Of a DNA stretch of 64,000 nt, positions 46,687 through 58,329 are shown in pieces (the first letter of the stretch is position 1; every line of letters begins with the position of its first letter). The position numbers were made by a program, and so were the translations under genes. The stretch comes from Aselliscus stoliczkanus. Taxonomy: Eukaryota > Chordata > Mammalia > Chiroptera > Hipposideridae. The stretch covers positions 100,082,852 to 100,146,851 of the forward strand of contig CM066728.1 of NCBI GenBank assembly GCA_033961575.1, given 5' to 3'. The notes under the pieces are model-generated. The model ran no database searches, was not told where the DNA came from, and saw only the letters and a program-made list of their open reading frames with translations.

Positions 46687-47125
46687 TGGGGTGCATTAGT
46701 TTCCTAGAACTGCATAAAGTACCAAAAAAATAAAAAATAAAATGAGTTGCTGAAACAACAGAGATGTATGGTCTCACTTTCCTGCAAGCTTTATGTCTGA
46801 AATCAAGGTTCCCACCGGGTCGGTTCCTTCTGAGGGCTTTGAGGGAGCATCAATTCCATGACTTTTCCTAATCACTGGTAGCATCACGCATTCCTTGGCT
46901 TGTAAATGGTGTTTTCCTTGTGTCTACACGTGGCCTTCGTTCTGTCTGTGTCTCTCTTTGTGTTAACATTGTTTATTTATTTATTTATTTATTTATTTTT
47001 ATAAAGACACTAATCATATTCTATTAAAACCTCTGGTGACCTCATTTTAACTGAATTAACTCTGTAAAAACTTGTTGCTAAATAATACTACATCATGAGA
47101 TACTGGGAGTTAGATTTCAGTACTA
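46687..47125 (-). repeat. MaLR/MLT1 LTR, main part, interrupted
   Basis: Reverse LTR order: 'GTGCATTAGTTTCCTAGAAC', 'GCTGAAACAACAGAGATG', 'CATTCCTTGGCTTGTAAATGG', 'GTGACCTCATTTTAACTG' and 'ATGAGATACTGGGAG'. The terminal piece (GGGATACAATTCAACCCATAAT, 47934-47955) is displaced downstream by L1 insertions. Contains a (TTTA)n at 46972-46998. Confidence 0.7.
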
Positions 47126-47129
47126 TGTT

Positions 47130-47450
47130 TTAAAAAAAATATTTTTAATTACAGTTGGCATACAATATTATGTTAGCTTCAGGTACACAATATAGTGGTT
47201 GGACATTTGTATACCTTAGGAAATGATCACCCCAATAAATCTAGTACCTCTTATATACCATATGTAGTTATTACAGTGTATATTGACTATATTCCCTATG
47301 CTGAACTTTACATCCCCATGACTGTTTAATAACTGGCAATCTGTACTTCTTAATCCCTTTTACCTCTTTTTACCCTTTCCCCACAAATACCCTCCCATCT
47401 GGTACTATCAATTTGTTCTCTGTGTCTATATGGAGTGTTTTGTTTCTTTG
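47130..47450 (-). mobile_element. L1 3' end fragment
   Basis: Reverse L1 3' sequence: 'TTTTTAATTACAGTTGGCATAC', 'TTAGCTTCAGGTACACAATA', 'CCCCAATAAATCTAGTACC' and 'TAACTGGCAATCTGTACTTC'. Inserted in the MaLR LTR. The same family is found at 54452-55360. Confidence 0.75.
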
Positions 47451-47451
47451 T

Positions 47452-47790
47452 TTTCTGGTTGTTGTTTTGTTTCTAAAAACAGGTTTTGGTTCACAGAGAA
47501 ATGACGCAGAAGGTACAGAGATTTCCCATATAGCCCCTGTCCTCATGCGATCTGCCACTATCAATGTCCCCACCAGAATGTGACATTTGTTACAATTGGT
47601 GAACCAATATTCACACATCATTATTGCCCAAAATCTATAGTTTATATTATGGATCAGCCTTGGGATGCATATTATTTGGCTTTGACATTTACAATTATAC
47701 GCTTCCAGCATTAAAGCATCACATAGAGTATTTTCACTGCCCTAAAAATTCTCCATGTTCTGCCTATTCATCTGTCCATACCCCCAAATA
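47452..47790 (-). mobile_element. Older L1 3' end fragment
   Basis: A different, older L1 3' end in reverse: 'AGGTTTTGGTTCACAGAG', 'GATTTCCCATATAGCCCC', 'AATGTGACATTTGTTAC' and 'GAGTATTTTCACTGCCCTAA'. Directly abuts the younger L1 fragment, so the two are nested or adjacent insertions. Confidence 0.7.
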
Positions 47791-47795
47791 CATAT

Positions 47796-47911
47796 ATTTT
47801 CTATTTTTTTTTCTTTTCTTGAGGGCAGTGTCACTGGCCCTCATATGTGGGACTTGAACCAGGGCCACTGGCTTCCCAAGCCAGCGCTTAACCACCGTGC
47901 CACTCGGCTGG
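47796..47911 (-). mobile_element. tRNA-derived SINE, class A
   Basis: Minus-strand copy with a T-rich tail (TTTTTTTTCTTTTC). Bounded by a 15 bp duplication, CCCCCAAATACATAT, at 47781-47795 and 47912-47926. The body is close to consensus (CCAAGCCAGCGCTTAACC). It is the latest event in this nested block. Confidence 0.94.
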
Positions 47912-48621
47912 CCCCCAAATACATATTTTTGAGGGATACAATTCAACCCATAATAGGGAGCATATTTAAATCTAAGGACCAAAAAAAAAAAAAAAAGTGA
48001 GGAACTACTGAAATAGTCCCATAGAATATTGTATCACAACATAGGTTTATGCAAAAATAGGTAACTACCCTTAAAATTGAGAAAAATAGTATTAGAAACT
48101 GCTGCATGTATTTCTCATCTTAAAATTAAACTCTGTCCTTAGAAATCACCTCCCCAAATATTTTAATTCCTGCCTTAAATAATATAGTTCCATGTAAATT
48201 ATAGAGAATTTATTTAGTGATTTGAAAACAGAAAAAAAAAAAGCATATCTTTTTAATAAGGATTTACCAGGTTTTGTTTTTCCTTTTGTTTTTGTTTTGA
48301 ACATATGAATAGCAGAAAACTATTTTGTTTTCCATAATTTTTTCAATCTGTGTGTGTATGTGCTTGTGTGCAGTTAACATGAATGGCTGTTGTTTCTTGT
48401 TCTTCATAAAACACGGTGTGCAAAATGGTCTACCAGTTGATTAAATCCAATAGTATGTTTTCTAAATGTTCTTTAAATTATGCTATCACAACTAGAGTAA
48501 GTAAAGTCTAAATGACAAGACTTGAGATATATCTTTATAAACAAAAACACATCCGAAAGTAAATCTTGAATGGTGTTAAATGGCTTGAAAACCACTGATA
48601 TTATTTCAAACTAAGAAACAT

Positions 48622-48752
48622 ATGGTGATAGAAGAACTGACTCTGGGTGGTGAACACACAATGTGATATATAGAGGGTGTATTACTGAGTTGTCCACCTG
48701 AAACCTTTGTAACTTTACCAACCATTGTCACCCCAATAAATTTAATAAAAAA
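48622..48752 (+). mobile_element. L1 3' terminus
   Basis: Forward L1 3' end: 'GACTCTGGGTGGTGAACACAC', 'TTGTCCACCTGAAACC', 'CCCCAATAAATTTAAT'. Only the last 130 bp are present. 47965-48620 holds no recognised feature. Confidence 0.75.
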
Positions 48753-49487
48753 TGAAACTCAGTAAACTATACTTGTGGAACCTCCAGAGTTATGCTAGTG
48801 CTCTGTTCCCATGAATTATCTTAATGAAATTCTGCACACTACTAAATTATATTACTTCACAGTTAATCACAGGATGCTCTGATTTTTCAGAAAAAAAAAT
48901 TATTTTAAGTGCACTTTCAACTATGCTGCTTCAAGGAAGTTAATAATAATAAGGAATGCACGATATGTGGCCTGATGGCCAAATATTAGTAATTATCTAT
49001 GTAATCAAATGGAACAAAGGCCATGATGTAGAAGAGGGATTGAAGGCTGTGTATGATTGTCTAGCAAGTGTGTTTGTGTATGTGCGTGTGTGTATGTATA
49101 TTTCCATTTCGTAGAGATATGCACACACTTGCACACAAACATATATGTGCTCCTATCTGCCTGTTGGACAACATTGCAGGTCAGGGAAACATTTTCAGAC
49201 TGTTGGTTTTGTTCTCCAACTGATAAGCACCTTTCTCATGAGAAGCCATTCATATGTGGACATAACTATGCAGTAGTTAGCATTATGACATTACTAAAAT
49301 GTTAATAATGTGAGTCAATCTAGCTGCTCTCTTCCTGACTTTCTTCCATCATCACCTGCTCCCTCACCTTCCTCAAGGGAGCTCAGACTCATGGAGTAGG
49401 AATGCTAAGTGATCAGGTCAGTCTTTCCAGTCCTTCAAAGGTTTGACAAAATCAAAGAAGTATAAGATTTAAAATTGTGTACCCTTA

Positions 49488-49628
49488 GCGCCGGCCGAGT
49501 GGCTCAGTTGGTAAAGAGCGCGCCAAGAGTGTGAGCTGAGCTCTGAGCAACAGCAGTTCGATGCCCAGCCCGAGCTGAGCTGCCGCTGAGCTGCCAACAT
49601 GTAGCAGGATGGCTCAGTTAAAAAAAAC
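49488..49628 (+). mobile_element. tRNA-derived SINE, class B variant
   Basis: Starts GCGCCGGCCGAGTGGCTCAG, with box A 'TGGCTCAGTTGG' and a B-box-like 'AGTTCGATGCCC', then a GAGCTGAGCTGCCGCTGAGC duplication and a short A tail. Bounded by a perfect 17 bp duplication, AAAATTGTGTACCCTTA, at 49471-49487 and 49629-49645. The body differs from class A. Confidence 0.93.
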
Positions 49629-49807
49629 AAAAATTGTGTACCCTTAATAAAAAACTATTCACAAGCATAAAATACTATATGTTCTCCTGCACAGGCCAAC
49701 TTTTAATGACCAAGAATAACATTTCAGCCTAATTGACCTATATTTTAGACAATTGAAGCAGTTTACATCCCATATAAAAATGAGTAATTGATGAGCATAA
49801 TGGAAGG

Positions 49808-49810
<3 letters not shown>

Positions 49811-49855
<45 letters not shown>

Positions 49856-49873
49856 TGTCTGTCTGTGTCTGTG
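49811..49873. repeat. (TG)n then (TCTG)n microsatellite
   Basis: About 21 TG units followed by interrupted TCTG units. Confidence 0.95.
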
Positions 49874-52800
49874 GGGAAGGGAAGATAAAATATCCAAATA
49901 TATGCAGGGTATTAATTAAAAATAACTAAAAACTATGAGTATGTGAGTATGGTGATAAAATTTAACATTACTGGTTAAATGATACAATTCAGATACGTTC
50001 CCATTTAATAAGAGCTTTTGTAAACAAAATTCTCCTTTTTGTGCGTTGAAAAGGCTTCCATATTGCTATTTTTTCTTCCAACTTTTAAAAAATAACTCAC
50101 CTTCCACCAACAAACAGTCACATACACCAAATTTGGAAGAAAAGGTTTATAATTTTTTTAACTACCCTCTTTCATGTTTAGAGTTGTATCTTTGTTATTT
50201 CACAGACTGTAAATCAAAACCCTTGAGGGACTGCTACCAGGCCAGCCCAGGGAAGTGGTGTGGAGTGACCCGCAGTTCATGGAGGGATATATTCTCCCAA
50301 GCTCTGCACTGGCAGTTTGCTGTGTCATCAATCTTGTTCAGCTGAACAGCATGACAATTTGTCAGGACAACACGACATAAAGGATAGCAAAAGGTTATTG
50401 TTAGGTTATGAAGTTTTTCTGACAAGTGCAACATGCCAAGGTTTATGTAAGCATAAAACAAATCTTAAACTCAAGTATCACTTTGTAAGGGAGAGTTCTA
50501 CCTCTGTTTTATAGAGCAATGTTGAAGACTGAGTTTATGCACTCCAATTTTAAGGATGCAACCAACGCAGTTGTCTACATAATCTCTTTCATAAGATCCT
50601 CTAATATTATTTTAATGGAATAGGGGATACAAGGGAGAGTGGATGCCAACTTCAGTGTCAAGGGCACTTGACACTTATTTTTGGTAGTAAAGGCCTAGCA
50701 TAATTCAAACCTGTTGACATATGATGTATTTGGCATTTTTGCTAAAGTAGTGATTAACAAAGATGCACTACATATTTTTTATTGATAATAGAAAAAATTT
50801 TGAAAGATGATTAATTCATGCATTTTGTTATTATATTTTCAATAATCTTATATAGTCCAGAAAATCAAAAAAATGTCAATTACCAAAAAATAAATTGATA
50901 TTAAAAAGTTGGTCAGGCCTTAGTAACTTCACTCCACTCTTTTGATATGTAAATATTTTGAAATATTTTCTTAAAACATATACCTCTCTCAGACGGTATA
51001 TAGGAGACAGAAATGTAAACTTGAGAGATTAATAGAAGTATATTAGGAAATAAAATACTCATCATATGGGTGAGGAACCCCAGGACTATGTACAATGTTC
51101 ATATGAATTTTCTATCTTTAATTAATCACAGTATTTAGTTACTGTGCTTGCTTTTACAACTTAGTCCAGTCCATTTCTTTTGGTATCTATTTAAAGACAT
51201 TATTTTATTGCCTACTAATATATTTTATTTTAAAAGCTCATTATATAAAAGGTTACATTTCTTAAATAAAATAAATAGTAAAAGTGTCCATTGTGATCTC
51301 ACAGGAACTGTCAGCAGCATAGGGAAAGTTTGTATTAGAAAGATCGCAAGCTTTGGTTACAGAAATAGAACAGGGTTCTTTTTTCAATGCCCTACCTTAA
51401 ATTTTGTACAAACTGCTTAGTCTTCTCCTTATGTGAAAATTAAAAGATTGAAAGTTGCATTCTAATGTTCTTTTTGTTTTTAGTTCTCAGTGATGGCCTA
51501 AAATGCTTAGGTCCTATCTCATGGCCAGACTCTGTCATCAGAGACTTGTAGCACTCTGCAGGGTTCAATGTCATGTCCGTACAATGAGGTCCAAGGGCCC
51601 AGGGAATCAATGGGAAATTTGTCATATGTGAGCATTGTTGGCTTGACCCACAACATTTTAGTCATGACCAAAGCAGGCTGATAGAAGTGAAAAGTCAGTG
51701 GTATGGGTACCCTGCAGGCTGTCTTGATGATGTACTTCTTCAGCCTATTTTGCCCCCTTGGATTTCCCATCCCAGGGGATACAAGTCTGCATAGGTTCAG
51801 GATGTTCTATATAAATAAGAAAAAATCAAAAGCAATGTACCACTTCACTAATAATGGAAATAATTGCAGACAATGATATAGGTATTTTCTCCTTTTTCCC
51901 TAAAAGTAAGTTATGACTACAATTAATGTGTATAGAAATACTATATTTTCTAAGAAACTTATATGTATAACAAGTAACATGCTATTTCAATGTTGAGGAA
52001 GCCATAACCTTCACAGTATTGCACCGCAGAAGTTGCACATAAAAAATAAGAAATTAACAAGTGTATAGATGCAAAAACATTGAATTAAAACCCATTAAGA
52101 GAATCTCATGTGGTGGTGTGTACTGCCTATTCTAATTGTAGGGTCATTCATATTACTACCTAATTTTGAAAGCACAAATATAATCATTTATTTTCCAACG
52201 AGAAATGAAGGTGTGCATATTTATTGGTTCTTATTCTGCAGATCTCTTCTCTCATTTAAAGTTTACTTTATATACAAATGTGTTATTTTGTATCTGTTAA
52301 TTTGGAATGTTACTTCATTATTGACTTACTTATTTCAAAGACTATTTAGACATTTTATTTAGCTATTTTGTCCCAGAAGCCCAAAGCAATTATTTGCAAA
52401 TCTATATACAAGACATTATTTTCAAGAAGTAGTCATTAGTGGGTCAACAATCAGTTTTAAATCTTTATTGTGTATAAGTATGATCCTCACCTCTTAAAAA
52501 AAGTAAAGCTACTCAAAAATAAATGCAAGGCAGGAAATTTTATAATGTGTGCATATAATAAGATATTGCAGTGGCAGAGGCATTCTAATGTGTGATGTAT
52601 ATTTCCAGCTGTGTGTTTGTATATACATGAATAATTGCCATTATTATTATTATATTTAAGTCAATACATGAAAAAAAAAATCCTGATAAGCTTACAGACA
52701 GTAATGCCCTATTCTGGGCATTTCTCAATCTTATATCTACTTAAGGAAAAATTACATAAATACCTTATTACTAATACTAAGCCTAATCCTACTGGCTCAG

Positions 52801-54451
52801 GACAATAAGCAAATTCTCTTTATTAAAAAAAAAAAAGTTTGTCTCAGAATGCAGTGAAAGTTTGCATTGGAAATACCTTGAATTGTCCTCAAGGGGAAAT
52901 ACATGTAAAATAAAATTTATATGATGAATTTTATTGGTTTGCAGGGTAGGGCAGAGTATAGCATTTCGCTCCATTAGAAACATAAGGGCAAAGAAATAAA
53001 GGAGAGGAAAAAAACACTTTCAGAGAGGTGACTGTGAAATATTAGGTGAAATCACAAATATATTTTGTAATTAGCATAATTTAAAAATATTATCTTCACC
53101 TAAGAATATCTTTCTCAGATTTCAAAAAGCATGAGTGTAGATTTGATGCTAGGATAAATTTAAGGAAAGTCTCAAATGACTTTTCAAAAGGGATGACTTA
53201 TCAAAATTGTCCATCACAAATGCAAATGCATTGAAATGGAATTATATATATTTGGTTGCCTGAACCCAAGGCAGAAGAACTATAAAGAATATGAATTGGT
53301 GAACATTGGCATTTGGATCTGCTCCCATCTACAAATGCTTGATTCAAATAATTTGAATAAAAACATCAATTTCATAAGGGGGCATATTAGCCTACATTTT
53401 ATTTATGGCAAGCAGGTACAATTTAGAAACTCAACTTACAACACTCAGATATTTCCAAATAAGTAGTTAAGGTTGCAGGAATAAGCGGCATATTTTATTC
53501 TCTTGTAGTTGGCGTTAATGGTCATCAGGCTATCTGATTTCTTATGTAATATGAAGAATATTAGGAAAGGATACTACATTGTATTTTTGTTGTATAGCAT
53601 GCATTTGTTAATCATTAAAGGAAACTAGTCAGTCAGTTATAGAGCTGTTGCCTTAGATTGAAAGAATTTTGGGTTCTAAATAAATACATCAGGTGGCTTG
53701 CTTACATTTTCCAGTGCTGCATCAACAGGCCATAAATGATAGGCTGATTTAAAAATTTGCCTGGGAGGTGGTGGGTGCAAATACAATCATTTCGGGGAAT
53801 TATATCAAAATGGCAAGAATTGAGTAGTAGATTTTTTCTCGGTACCCTTTATTTTAGCTTAAGTCATTTTTATATTTTTCTTGCTAATTGTGGGGCAGGG
53901 GCAGATTATAGTGCTTTCAGCCACTTAAAGAGGGATACAACAAAACTTTTCTTGGGAATTTAATCTTCACCTAAACCTTAACAGGAGTTTTAATATTATT
54001 TCAGTAGAAACAGAGGAGCAAAGGTAATGCTACTGCATGAAATTTAAAGATATTTCCAGATCTGAAATCCTGATTTGCCTAGAGTTCTTCATTTTTTCTT
54101 AAAGGGCATATTTCATCTGATATATTCAGATACTGAGATGAGGAATTTGTACTTTAATTTCAAATCTTTCATTTTGGATGTGTTTACATAGTCTCAAGAA
54201 GTTATTATACCTTTATTCTCTAGACAAACCAGGATGGATGAGCCCATTAAAATTATTCACCTAAGATTCTAGGAAAATAGTAAAAGGATCTATTTAATAG
54301 CATTGAATGATTTGGTGAGTAGTGTTTTTATTAAAAATTAATATTAACTCCTAGACCAAGAATGGATTAAAGAATTATTTTCTGTTGAGTTATAATTGTT
54401 ATATGTTGTTATGTGCTATTATTCTATCTCTTTTAAGATACCAAGTTATAT
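49874..54451. other. No gene recognised
   Basis: Long AT-rich stretch without a named repeat. The two overlapping minus-strand ORFs around 51440-51770 sit in moderately GC-richer sequence (residues LKKYIIKTACRVPIPLTFHF are typical). I could not identify a protein, and the frames overlap, so no pseudogene is claimed. Other ORFs (50046-50345, 52108-52362) look like chance. Confidence 0.4.
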
Positions 54452-55360
54452 AATTTTATTTTTTTAACTTATTCTTAATTATAGTTGACATACAATATGA
54501 TATTAGTATCAGGTGTGCAATATAGTGATTGAACATTTATGTACCCTGCAGTTCGATCACCACATTAAGTCTGGTAACCATCTGCCAACATACATAGTTA
54601 TTACAATATCACTGACTCTATTCCCTATGTGCTGTATATTACATTCCTGTGACTTATGTTATAACTGGAAGTTTGTACTTCTTAATCCCCTTCCCCTTTT
54701 CCACCCAACCCCTGTCCCCCACCCCCAACCCCTTGGTGGCCATCAGTTTTTTCTCTGTATTTATGAGCTGGTTTCTGTTTTGTTTTGTTCTGTTAGATTG
54801 CACATATAAGTGAAAGCATAAAATATTTGTCTTTATCTGATTTATTTAACTTAACATAGTGTTCTCTAGATCCATCCATTTCATTGCATATGTCAAGATT
54901 TCTTTTTTTTTTTTTTTTGGCTTAGTTATATTCCATTCCATATATGTACCACCTCTTCTTTATCCAATCAACTGTTGATGCACACCTACATTGCTTCCAT
55001 ATCTTGGCTATTACAACAATGCTGCAGTGAACATAGGGGTGCCTATATCTTTTCAAATTATGGGTTTTGTTTGCTTCAGATGAATACCCAGAATTGGGAT
55101 TACTGGGTTGTACAGTAGTTGTATTTTTAATTATTTTAGGAATCACCATACTGTTTTCCATGGTGGCCGCATTAATTTACAATCCCAACAGTGCAAGAGG
55201 GTTCCCTTTTCTCTAGACCCTCACCAACACTTTTTTGTTTGTCTTTTTCATACAGCCATTCTGACAGGTGTGAGGATATCTCTCTGTGGTTTTGATTTGC
55301 ATTTTCTTGATGATTAATGATGTTGAGCATCTTTTTATGTGACTTTTAGCCATCTGTGGA
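54452..55360 (-). mobile_element. L1 3' end, about 0.9 kb
   Basis: Reverse L1 3' UTR and end of ORF2: 'TTAATTATAGTTGACATACA', 'GATTGAACATTTATGTACCC', 'CATCAGTTTTTTCTCTG', 'AACATAGTGTTCTCTAGATCC', 'TTGGCTATTACAACAATGC', 'ACTGTTTTCCATGGTGGC' and 'GATGTTGAGCATCTTTTTATG'. 5' truncated near 55360, no open ORF. Confidence 0.8.
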
Positions 55361-55621
55361 ATTTTAAAGAGGATTATCTGGATTAAATAAACGTGCACTA
55401 TTATATTATTTCCCAGATTATTTGTCAGTGTTTACAATCACTGCAAATTATTCATCTGAATTTATGGCATCCATTGGTGGAACAAGGACTCAATATCCTA
55501 TCTCCGAAACCTCAGTGCAGTCTTTTACTTCTCTCTTTCTTTTACATCAAATTAATCACAAAAAGCATCCTGTGAACTTTTTTGCCCATTTCCTTACCAC
55601 TCATTGTTTCAGTTTTATATT

Positions 55622-55736
55622 AACAGAGTGCTTGGTTATGTCAATTTCTTAGAGCGTGGTGCTGATAATACCAAGATTGCTGGTTCGATCCCTGCATGGG
55701 CGAAAAGAAAACAAAACAAAACTAAAAAAAACTGAA
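55622..55736 (+). mobile_element. tRNA-Ile-derived SINE (class C)
   Basis: The core 'TTAGAGCGTGGTGCTGATAA' then 'TACCAAGATTGCTGGTTCGA' and 'TCCCTGCATGGGC' matches mammalian tRNA-Ile(AAT) from the D loop to the acceptor with few changes, followed by an A-rich tail. Bounded by a 13 bp duplication, TCAGTTTTATATT, at 55609-55621 and 55737-55749. The 5' part of the tRNA is degenerate and the anticodon position reads GAT rather than AAT. It is an element, not a tRNA gene, because the acceptor stem cannot pair. Confidence 0.85.
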
Positions 55737-55883
55737 TCAGTTTTATATTCACTGATATTAGTCTAGTTAAGATTTAGATTAAACTTTTGTTTATGATTAC
55801 CAAAGACCATCTAATTACCCAACCTATCAGCTTTTAGTTTTCCTTTAAACTGACTGATGTAACATCTTTAAAATAGTCTTTCA

Positions 55884-56145
55884 CTCTGTACGTTGAGCTG
55901 AGCTGACACCTGGATGGCTCCGTGGATAGAGCGTGCGCTCTTAACAACAAGGCTGCTGGTTGGACTCCCACATGAAATGATGGCTACGCCCATCCACAAC
56001 TAAGATAGTAACACAGCACCTTGAGATTAGATGCCATGAGCTGCTTAGGCAGCCAGATGGCGACTGGCGCCCTCCATAACTAAGATTGAAAGACAACAAT
56101 TTGGCTGGTCCCCCTCCCCAAATCCCCAATTTAAAAAAAAGAAAC
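55884..56145 (+). mobile_element. tRNA-derived SINE, class B, 262 bp
   Basis: Starts near GAGCTGACACCTGGATGGC, with box A 'TGGCTCCGTGGATAGAGCG', B-box-like 'GGTTGGACTCCC', then 'CATCCACAACTAAGATAG', a second similar module ('GCCCTCCATAACTAAGATTG') and an A tail. Bounded by ATAGTCTTTCA at 55873-55883 and 56146-56156. The repeated CCA(C/T)AACTAAGAT motif suggests an internal duplication or partial dimer. The sequence resembles SINEs I associate with rhinolophoid bats. Confidence 0.88.
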
Positions 56146-56156
56146 ATAGTCTTTCA

Positions 56157-57866
56157 TCTTGACTTCCAGTATATCAATTATTTCTTACCTCTCTACTCCT
56201 CAGTTCATATGCTGATCTCGATTTACTCATACAACTCAAAGCTCTGTCCTTGCTCATCTTCTCTTCTTGGCTATCTTCTCCCTGCTTGATCTCACTCACT
56301 CCCATGTTTTCCACTACTGTCTCCATTTCAGAACCTCCAACGTTTTTATCCCTACCCTTCGTTAACTTCCAGGATTGCATACCAATAGTTGCAAATATAG
56401 ATGCTTTATAAATTTTCTGTTTAGTTTCCTGACATCAAACCTGATAAAAATGATTCTCATTTACTTCTCCACAACTTCTCTGGCTCTGGTATTTATTATT
56501 TTGGTGAATGGCATGGCATACCCAAGCATTATGAGAAAACCAGAAAAGAGTCTTTCTCTAACTTATTTAATCAAAATTACCTTCTTCTACATTTTTTGCT
56601 ATCTTCCTTCCATTCTAAAAACAGTACTTACTTGATATATAAATATACACTTAAATTCAGATAGCAAATGCTAGGAAGATAATGAAACAAGGTAATGGAC
56701 AGAGTGTGAGTGAGAAAAGGAGAGAGCTTGGCAGAGACGAAGAAAGAGGCCTTTCTGAGGAAGTTATACTTCGATCTCAGGTGTTAGATAGAGAGTGATC
56801 CAATAGAAAAGTCTGAGGAAAAGAACCTGAGATAGAAGCATAGCATGTAAAAGGCCCTGAGGTGGGGCCAAGGTTGGTACATTTGGATTATAGAAATGAC
56901 AATTCTTATTAACTCTTTTTAGGAAAACCAAATTTAAAATACTTGTTTTTATAACCCCTTGCATCAGTAACAATTTAAGATAATACTGAACAACAGGATA
57001 ACTAGAACAAGAAAGCAACATTTCCTTTTATTCCCTGTTTACTAGCTCAAAGCTTCAATTTAATGTTATAGATCAGGAGCATTTGTGGGGTAATTGAGTA
57101 TTAGTAAGAGATTTGGAGACCAAATTAATCAGAGTGATGGAGTTATTTTAGTGAACTCGGTTTTATTTCTTCATGATCATGCTTTAGTACTAAACTATCA
57201 ATCATATCTATGAACTACTATTTCTAATGAGTTATTAGACTGACAAAAACAATCCATTTGTGTCCTACATATTTTAATTATTTTAATGATGTGCTCAATC
57301 AAAAACTTTCTGATTTGTAAGATAGTGTCAACTTGATCAGCAAATCAAACTGACACTATCCTTAATAACAGATATTTTAAAAATTTAAAATTATTTATTA
57401 TACTTGTTCTATTTTTATTTATAATAATATTATACAGATATGAAGTTAGAAAATAGTATAGCTAATAACGAATTATCACTTCTCAGAAAAAAAGGTATCA
57501 TTTTCCAGATATCCTTTAGACCTCTCTTTTGAGGGGGGGAAAAAATATATATATATATATAAATTCAAACTCTACTTCTCTGCTCTTTGTCTATTGTTTT
57601 CTTGGCCTTTCTCCCCTGGCGCCACCATTATCCTGAAGTTCTAGTTCTTATTGCTGAGCATGTTTTTATATCTTTCCCACTTACATTGTATCCAACAATA
57701 TAATATTGGTTTTTATGTTTATTTCTTGGTCTTTGCTGTTTTCCATAGTCTTTGGTGCCCTTCAACTTGAAAAATCTCTACTCTGCTGTAGGTGACCCGT
57801 AATACAGCTCTAAAACTCTGTAGAAAGTTTGTTGCAAAGAATGATGCCTCAAAAAGCGAACATTGC
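56157..57866. other. No gene; contains a palindrome
   Basis: 56660-56880 ('TGTAAAAGGCCCTGAGGTGG') resembles the same old mammalian repeat as 6036-7740. The rest is unassigned. The hairpin at 57321-57360 is listed separately. ORFs here have no domain. Confidence 0.4.
57321..57360 (-). other. 40 bp inverted repeat / hairpin
   Basis: GATAGTGTCAACTTGAT and ATCAAACTGACACTATC surround a 6-base loop. Ten outer pairs are perfect. As minus-strand RNA the two inner mismatches become G-U wobbles, giving a 17 bp uninterrupted stem. Weaker pairing may extend outward by about 12 bases each side (TCTG...TAA against its reverse). It could be a MITE remnant or a hairpin RNA; nothing shows that it is transcribed. 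Confidence 0.8.
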
Positions 57867-57972
57867 AGGCTGCCCGAGTGGTGCGGTGGTTGGGGGCTGA
57901 CTTGGGATGCCGGTGGCCCTAGTTCAGATCCCACATGTGGGGGGCCAGTGACTCTGCCCTCTGAAAAAAAAA
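57867..57972 (+). mobile_element. tRNA-derived SINE, class A, diverged
   Basis: Begins AGGCTGCCCGAGTGGTGCGG and continues through 'GATGCCGGTGGCCC' to 'GACTCTGCCCTCTGAAAAA'. The flanks AAAAGCGAACA and AAAAGCAAACA form an imperfect duplication. More substitutions than other copies, so older. Confidence 0.85.
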
Positions 57973-58329
57973 AGCAAACAAACAAACAAAAACAACATTA
58001 CTTAAAGACAGAAAGCGTCCTCTTAGAAGATAGCGAAGGAGGAAGCACTAGGAATCTGTCCTCCACCCACACAACTGCACTGGCAGAATCTTTCTGATGT
58101 AACTATGTTGGGATTCTGAGTTTTATTGTTTTGTTGGGATTCAACTTCCAAAGGGAGTCTTGAAATGTAAATTTCAATTCATTTATCTTAAATTTCAGCT
58201 GTTAGTATACTAGTACCTACCCATCCCCCATCACTAGTACAAGGTAGACAATCATATTTTCCCTGTTCATTTTTTTCTCGTTTTCCCTTTTGGAAGCCAA
58301 ATATTAAAACAATAAACATTAAACAGCCA

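Noticed and set aside
51440..51770. Overlapping minus-strand ORFs that look protein-like, possible processed pseudogene
   Set aside because: No protein family was recognised, two frames compete, and no poly(A) or target duplication was found. A BLASTX search would decide.
55622..55736. tRNA-Ile gene
   Set aside because: The 5' acceptor and D stem are degenerate, and an A-rich tail and target duplication show it is a SINE.
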